Assembly: GCA_041752735.1 (NCBI GenBank)
Contig: JBGSVW010000020.1
Coordinates: 135,731 to 199,730 of the forward strand
Direction of reading: 5' to 3'
Length of the DNA stretch: 64,000 nucleotides
Origin: UBA1422 sp041752735
Lineage (GTDB): Bacteria > Bacillota > Clostridia > Peptostreptococcales > Anaerovoracaceae
The notes under the pieces are model-generated. The model made no database searches, was not told where the DNA came from, and was given only the letters and a program-made list of their open reading frames with translations. The position numbers and the translations under genes were made by a program. Below, one piece after another: positions 59,470 through 64,000 of the stretch (position 1 is its first letter; every line of letters starts with the position of its first letter).

Positions 59470-59844
59470 ATGAAAAAAGTAATATTTACTGAAAATGCAC
59501 CAGCACCCATTGGACCCTATTCCCAGGCCATCCTGGTTGATGAAATGCTGTATTGCTCAGGGCAGATTCCACTAGACGCTGTGACCGGAGAAATCCAGGG
59601 AAAAGATGTGGAGGGACAGACTGAAAAAGTATGTTCCAACATCAAGGCCGTGCTGGCAGCCGCGGGCATGAGCTTCGAGAACGTGGTCAAAACCACATGT
59701 TTTCTCACAGACATGGCGGACTTCGCCACATTCAATCAGATTTATGCCAAGTACTTTGTGTCGAATCCTGCACGTTCCACAGTGGCGGTAAAAACCCTGC
59801 CCAAAAATGTGCTGGTGGAAGTGGAAGTCGTTGCAGCAAAATAG
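59470..59844 (+). CDS. ridA: RidA reactive-intermediate deaminase
   Basis: Small trimeric enzyme of 124 residues that hydrolyses 2-aminoacrylate and enamines released by PLP enzymes such as IlvA. IGPYSQAI, LYCSGQIPLD, and the catalytic-Arg region PARSTVAVKTLPKNVLVEVEVVA are present. Being directly behind ilvA fits its protective role. GAAAGGACG precedes the ATG; the upstream in-frame start is disfavoured. Confidence 0.95.
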   Translation: MKKVIFTENAPAPIGPYSQAILVDEMLYCSGQIPLDAVTGEIQGKDVEGQTEKVCSNIKAVLAAAGMSFENVVKTTCFLTDMADFATFNQIYAKYFVSNPARSTVAVKTLPKNVLVEVEVVAAK

Positions 59845-59899
59845 AATCCATGAAACGGTTGGCCAATTATGAAATTTGGTCGATTAGTACAGCTTTTTA

Positions 59900-59924
59900 A
59901 GAGGGCATCTTGATGCCCTCTTTT
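59900..59924 (+). terminator. Terminator of ilv operon
   Basis: GAGGGCATC pairs with GATGCCCTC around TT, followed by TTTT. It ends the ilvBNCDA-ridA transcript. Confidence 0.92.
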
Positions 59925-59990
59925 GCATTATATCATTTGCTATTGTATAATGAAAAATAGGAATGAAGAGGAAAAAGGAGGGACTGTACC

Positions 59991-60860
59991 ATGATTTATG
60001 TCATTCAGCTGGAGCACAACCATCAGATGCCAAAGGCCGTGGAAACCCTGGTTAGTGAGTACTTAATCAAGCAGCTTGCTGACAATCGGGTGCCTGAATT
60101 CGAGAGTCTGCAGGACGAAACGATTTTTTCATTTCAATATCTTCATGGTGTTGACTCTTCCAAAGCTTCAGAGCGTATTGTCATCTCCTTGCGGGACAAT
60201 GACATTGTTTTCCTATGCCGCACTGCCAAAACCAGAGAAGCCTTGATTACCATAACGGAAGAAGGCTTAGGCCCGGAACCGGCGGACGTTTCCATCGCCA
60301 ATCCGGACAAAGTACTACAACTGTTTTTTTCTGAGATCATCCGGAAGGATTTCGAGTATCTTGAAAAACTGGAAGATCGGATTACCGAAACCGAAAACTC
60401 CCTGATTATGTCCGGCGACGAAAATGCACGAACGAAAATCATTGAGTTTCGTAAAGAACTGCGACGGATTAAAAAATATGTGGAGTCCATGGATCGAATC
60501 CTGCAAGGGCTCTACGAAAATGAGAACAACCTGATGACAGAAGAAATGCAGACCCATTTTCGGATTTTGAATAAAAAGATGGATCGGCTTCTGGGAGAAG
60601 TACATAACCTTCATGAGTATGTCTCGCAACTGAGGGAAGCCTATCAGGCTCAAATCGACATTGAACAAAACAATTTAATGAAAGTTTTTACCATCGTAGC
60701 AACCATTTTTATGCCACTGACCCTTCTGGTAGGCTGGTATGGGATGAACTTAAAAATGCCTGAGTATCAGTCAAACATCGCCTATCCCATTGTGGCGGCA
60801 GCTAGTGTGCTGGTCTTCGTGGGAGGAATCATATATTTCAAAAAGAAAAAATGGCTGTAG
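59991..60860 (+). CDS. corA: CorA-family magnesium/divalent cation channel
   Basis: Pentameric ion channel of 289 residues. A long cytosolic domain with helical stretch (EYLEKLEDRITETENSLIMSGDENARTKIIEFRKELRRIKKYVESMDRIL) leads to two C-terminal membrane helices; the pore signature YGMNLKMP follows the first helix. AAAGGAGGGACT precedes the ATG. It transports Mg2+ or a related ion. Confidence 0.93.
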   Translation: MIYVIQLEHNHQMPKAVETLVSEYLIKQLADNRVPEFESLQDETIFSFQYLHGVDSSKASERIVISLRDNDIVFLCRTAKTREALITITEEGLGPEPADVSIANPDKVLQLFFSEIIRKDFEYLEKLEDRITETENSLIMSGDENARTKIIEFRKELRRIKKYVESMDRILQGLYENENNLMTEEMQTHFRILNKKMDRLLGEVHNLHEYVSQLREAYQAQIDIEQNNLMKVFTIVATIFMPLTLLVGWYGMNLKMPEYQSNIAYPIVAAASVLVFVGGIIYFKKKKWL

Positions 60861-60919
60861 AAGTAAGCTACCGGGGATAATTTGTAAAAGGCCAAACGGC
60901 CAAGATAGGGAGGTTTACC

Positions 60920-63900
60920 ATGAAAACACTTCGCAAAATATACTGTAGGACATTCCAATTTGTCATGTATGCAGGTTCCTTCGTATTACCCTGGCGTCAG
61001 CCGGCACTGCTGGAGGGAGAAAATTCCATTCTAGAATTGCCTAAGCTTGTTGCCGGTCAAAACTGTAAGTCCCTTTTGGTTGTCACTGATGCCCAGCTAC
61101 TTTCCTTGGGGTTATTAAATCCTCTACTTGCCGGTCTGGAAGCGGAGCACATTCATTTCACCGTATTTAGCAACGTCCAGCCCAATCCCACCATTGATAA
61201 TGTGGAAGAAGCAGTGGTGCTTTATCATAAAAACAACTGCGATAGCCTGCTGGCGTTTGGTGGCGGCTCTTCCATGGACTGTGCCAAAGCATGCGGTGCT
61301 CGGGTGGTCAAACCCAACAAAAGTGTTTCTAAGATGCGGGGACTTTTCAAAGTGCTTCATAAGCTACCTCCGTTTTTTGCAGTTCCCACAACCGCGGGAA
61401 CCGGATCTGAAACCACTGTTGCAGCGGTAATCACCGACAGCAAAACCCACCACAAATATCCCATCAACGATATTTCTCTGATTCCAAGATGGGCGGTGCT
61501 GGATCCCACACTGACGGCGGGACTGCCCAAGCACATCACTGCAGCCACCGGGCTGGATGTGTTGACCCATGCAGTAGAAGCTTACATCGGACGGAGTAAT
61601 ACATCCCGAACCCGAAGGTGGGCTGAAGAGGCTACCCGTTTGGTTTTCGAAAATCTGGAAGAGTGCTACAACAACCCAAGTAACCTAAAAGCCCGAGCAA
61701 ATATGCTAAAAGCATCCTATTTGGGCGGTGCCGCATTTACCCGTGCTTACGTGGGATACATCCACGCCGTGGCCCATACCCTGGGCGGTTTTTATAGCGT
61801 TCCCCATGGTCTGGCCAATGCCATTATCCTGCCACAAATGCTGGAGCGATATGGCGCCAGCGTATACAAACCTTTGGCCGCACTGGCTGACATTGTTGGC
61901 ATCCAAGGCGACACGATGATGGAAAAAGCCGTGCTGTTCACCGAAGCCATCAAAGGTATGAACCGTCGCATGGGCATCCCCACCACCTTTTCTCAGATTA
62001 AAGAGGAAGACATCGAAATCATGTCCACCTATGCAGATAAAGAATCAAATCCCCTGTATCCGGTTCCCATGCTCATGGACAAAGCCGTGCTGGCAGATAT
62101 CATGCGTAGTCTGATGGAACCCTCCGGCATATCCGGCTCCAATGGTACCGTGAAATCCAACGGTTCTTCATATCATGGATACACAGGCAAAATCGCTGAC
62201 ATTGATCTGGCCACAAAGACCATTACCAATTACCAAGTCCGAGATGAAGACAGGATGAAATACCTGGGGGGCAAAGGACTGGCGGCCAAAATCTTATTTG
62301 ACAATGTGCTACCCAACACAGATGCCTATTCCGATGAAAATATTTTGGTTATTACCACAGGGCCCATGAACGGCACCGGTGCACCCAGCTCCGCCCGCTT
62401 TAATATTACAACCATTTCTGCCCTGACAGGCCTGTGCGTTAGCACCAATTCCGGTGGGGACTTTGGATTGAATATGAAACGCTGCGGGTACGATGGCATG
62501 ATACTTCGCCATAAAAGCCCAACACCCATCACCCTGGACATTTCTCCCGACGGTGCTATAGCATTTCTGGATGGGGCGCCCCTAATGGGAAAACTCACCA
62601 CAGAGGTTTGCGACATATTGGACAAGCCCAACATTGCAATCGGGCCGGCAGGTGAGAATAAAGTCCGCTACGCGGCGGTGATGAGTGGTGAACGAGCCTG
62701 TGGACGAGGTGGTGTCGGCGCGGTCTTTGGAGACAAAAACGTCAAAGCCATTTCGGCAATGGGAAAAGGCCCAGGTGTTACAAAATTGGAAGCCGCAGAG
62801 CCGGAAGCCTGGAAATCTTTTAATATGAAGTGGATCGGTAAAATCCGCAAACATTATTTCACCGGAGGCAAATGCCCTGAACTGGGTACTGCCATGCTGG
62901 TGCGACCTATGCAAAAACATAAAATCCTGGCAACACGGAATTTTCAACTGGGCCAGTTTGATGACTATGAAAACCTAAGCGGCGAAACCTTACGGGATAC
63001 CCGCCTGATTAAGAATGGGGGATGTACCGCATGTCCCATTCACTGCGCCCGCATTGTAGAACTGGATGGAAAATCCATCAAAGGTCCGGAACTGGAAACC
63101 ATCGGTCTTCTGGGACCCAACCTGATGAACGGCAGCATGGACACGGTGATTCGCCTCAACTATTTGCTTGATCAGTACGGCATGGACACCATGTCCACCG
63201 GTGGAACACTGGCCTTTGCCATGCATCTGGCAGATGCCGGCGTGGTGGATTTAGGCGTTCAATTTGGCAAGACCGACAATCTGGAAGAAATAATCCGCAA
63301 GATTGCGTATCGGGAAGGGGTCGGCGACATCCTTGCCGAAGGCACCCGTAAGATGTCCGAAAAATACGGACAGGGAGAGCATGCCATCCACGTAAAGGGG
63401 ATGGAATTGGCTGCCTACAATCCAAGAAACGCTGTTGGCCAGGGCCTTAGTTATGCCACATCCAATCGAGGTGCCTGTCATCTCAACGGCGGATATCTGG
63501 TGCTTCTGGAAGGTCTGGGGCTTTCCACCAGCGGAAAATCCACCGCATCCAAAGCGCAATTGGGCGTCATGTTCCAGTTGCTGATGGAAGCGGTCTCCAG
63601 CTCAGGCATTTGTCTGTTCACCTCCTATGCGGTGTTCCCATCGGCCATTTTGAAATACCCGGTGCTGAACAAAATCGCATCAGCAGTGCTTTCCGTCAGT
63701 GGACCTATTGTGGGTCTGGCGGTGAAACATCCGGGAATCCTTGGCATCAACACCAGCATCGTACCTTACTCAAAAGGCTTGAAGTTGGTCACCGGCATGC
63801 CCATGACCCTGGGCGGTTTTCTCAAGGCAGGAAAAAACAGCTATGACCTGGAACGACGGATCAACATTCGCCAGGGCCTCGTCTCCGCACAAGACACGTT

Positions 63901-63976
63901 GCCTGTCACAATTCTGGAAGACGTGCCTCTTGCCGGCATGATGAAAAAATATTACAAAACCATGGGTTGGAATTAG
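60920..63976 (+). CDS. Natural fusion: iron-type alcohol dehydrogenase + aldehyde:ferredoxin oxidoreductase
   Basis: One open frame of 1018 residues containing two complete enzymes. Residues 1-400 are an iron-dependent alcohol dehydrogenase: GGGSSMD (114-120), PTTAGTGSE (156-164) and metal ligands D213, H217, H282 and H296. After a Ser/Gly-rich linker (about 401-417), residues 418-1018 are a tungsten-type AOR: GRGGVGAVFGDKNVKAI (595-611), cluster Cys C702, C705, C709 with C898, and H854 in RGACH. All key residues of both parts are intact, and there is no stop or start signal at the join. It could convert acids to alcohols, or the reverse, by passing the aldehyde between sites (inference). GGGAGG precedes the ATG. 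Confidence 0.9.
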   Translation: MKTLRKIYCRTFQFVMYAGSFVLPWRQPALLEGENSILELPKLVAGQNCKSLLVVTDAQLLSLGLLNPLLAGLEAEHIHFTVFSNVQPNPTIDNVEEAVVLYHKNNCDSLLAFGGGSSMDCAKACGARVVKPNKSVSKMRGLFKVLHKLPPFFAVPTTAGTGSETTVAAVITDSKTHHKYPINDISLIPRWAVLDPTLTAGLPKHITAATGLDVLTHAVEAYIGRSNTSRTRRWAEEATRLVFENLEECYNNPSNLKARANMLKASYLGGAAFTRAYVGYIHAVAHTLGGFYSVPHGLANAIILPQMLERYGASVYKPLAALADIVGIQGDTMMEKAVLFTEAIKGMNRRMGIPTTFSQIKEEDIEIMSTYADKESNPLYPVPMLMDKAVLADIMRSLMEPSGISGSNGTVKSNGSSYHGYTGKIADIDLATKTITNYQVRDEDRMKYLGGKGLAAKILFDNVLPNTDAYSDENILVITTGPMNGTGAPSSARFNITTISALTGLCVSTNSGGDFGLNMKRCGYDGMILRHKSPTPITLDISPDGAIAFLDGAPLMGKLTTEVCDILDKPNIAIGPAGENKVRYAAVMSGERACGRGGVGAVFGDKNVKAISAMGKGPGVTKLEAAEPEAWKSFNMKWIGKIRKHYFTGGKCPELGTAMLVRPMQKHKILATRNFQLGQFDDYENLSGETLRDTRLIKNGGCTACPIHCARIVELDGKSIKGPELETIGLLGPNLMNGSMDTVIRLNYLLDQYGMDTMSTGGTLAFAMHLADAGVVDLGVQFGKTDNLEEIIRKIAYREGVGDILAEGTRKMSEKYGQGEHAIHVKGMELAAYNPRNAVGQGLSYATSNRGACHLNGGYLVLLEGLGLSTSGKSTASKAQLGVMFQLLMEAVSSSGICLFTSYAVFPSAILKYPVLNKIASAVLSVSGPIVGLAVKHPGILGINTSIVPYSKGLKLVTGMPMTLGGFLKAGKNSYDLERRINIRQGLVSAQDTLPVTILEDVPLAGMMKKYYKTMGWN

Positions 63977-63986
63977 AGGAGGATAA

Positions 63987-64000
63987 ATGGATCGGTTTCA
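63987..64000 (+). CDS. Start of a gene cut by the window end
   Basis: ATG GAT CGG TTT follows AGGAGGATAA, 10 bp after the fusion gene's stop, so a co-transcribed gene begins here. Too little is visible to identify it; MoaD-like or cofactor genes are common after AOR genes. Confidence 0.5.

Noticed and set aside
1..64000. CRISPR arrays, insertion sequences, prophage genes, tRNA or rRNA genes
   Set aside because: I looked for repeats, transposase motifs and RNA gene signatures and saw none that could be supported by reading alone.

Overview
The window reads as chromosome of a strictly anaerobic, Gram-positive bacterium of the class Clostridia that lives by fermenting amino acids or amines and uses a sodium gradient. 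The evidence is a SCIFF peptide with its radical-SAM maturase (a clostridial marker), two tungsten-type aldehyde:ferredoxin oxidoreductases, many ferredoxins, a Rex redox repressor, a biotin-dependent sodium-pumping decarboxylase with EtfAB and acyl-CoA dehydrogenases, strong GGAGG ribosome binding sites and low-to-moderate GC. I saw no tRNA or rRNA gene, insertion sequence, prophage or CRISPR array.

Layout. 1-3.0 kb: a small DUF1801 gene, a D-2-hydroxyacid dehydrogenase and the SCIFF peptide/maturase pair. 3.2-5.6 kb: a polyferredoxin plus aldehyde:ferredoxin oxidoreductase operon behind a clear promoter and what looks like a compact molybdenum/tungsten-cofactor riboswitch. 5.7-7.3 kb: an NhaC-type antiporter on the minus strand with a leader that looks attenuated. 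7.6-25.5 kb: the centre of the window, a catabolic block: MerR regulator, two class III aminotransferases, CoA-acylating aldehyde dehydrogenase, CoA-transferase, then biotin carrier, acyl-CoA dehydrogenase, EtfBA, a DUF6125-like protein, two tiny membrane proteins, the decarboxylase beta subunit, a second biotin carrier, a glutaryl-CoA-dehydrogenase-like enzyme, GcdA (carboxyltransferase) and a CBS-PAS sigma-54 activator. 25.5-32.5 kb: housekeeping (flavodoxin/ferredoxin, TatD, TilS, FtsH) and a PucR regulator. 32.7-35.2 kb: a second decarboxylase set (alpha, delta, biotin carrier) with no beta subunit. 35.3-52.1 kb: CoaX, Dus, a PadR/DUF1700/DUF4097 envelope-stress-like set, an amino-acid-binding lipoprotein, NifU, dipeptidase, FMN riboswitch plus RibU, the TsaE-TsaB-RimI-TsaD set, ABC-F protein, ACP, Rex, ferredoxin, a P-loop/Gls24-like fusion, OGG and DUF554. 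52.4-52.9 kb: a RelE-type toxin-antitoxin pair. 53-59.8 kb: ilvBNCDA-ridA. 60-64 kb: CorA and a 1018-residue natural fusion of an iron-type alcohol dehydrogenase with an aldehyde:ferredoxin oxidoreductase.

How it fits together (inference). The block at 8.5-23 kb supplies enzymes for a C5 route: cadaverine and/or 5-aminovalerate are transaminated to glutarate semialdehyde, which becomes glutaryl-CoA by the acylating dehydrogenase (or through glutarate and the CoA-transferase). Glutaryl-CoA is oxidised without decarboxylation to glutaconyl-CoA. The biotin enzyme GcdA/carrier/GcdB then decarboxylates that to crotonyl-CoA while exporting Na+, and the second acyl-CoA dehydrogenase with EtfBA reduces crotonyl-CoA to butyryl-CoA, which the CoA-transferase can release as butyrate. 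Two well-formed sigma-54 promoters, a 26-bp dyad and the activator at the end of the block point to substrate-inducible control. The two unusual things most worth testing are this compact glutarate-semialdehyde-to-butyrate sodium-pump locus (with miniaturised, duplicated subunits) and the alcohol dehydrogenase-AOR fusion.
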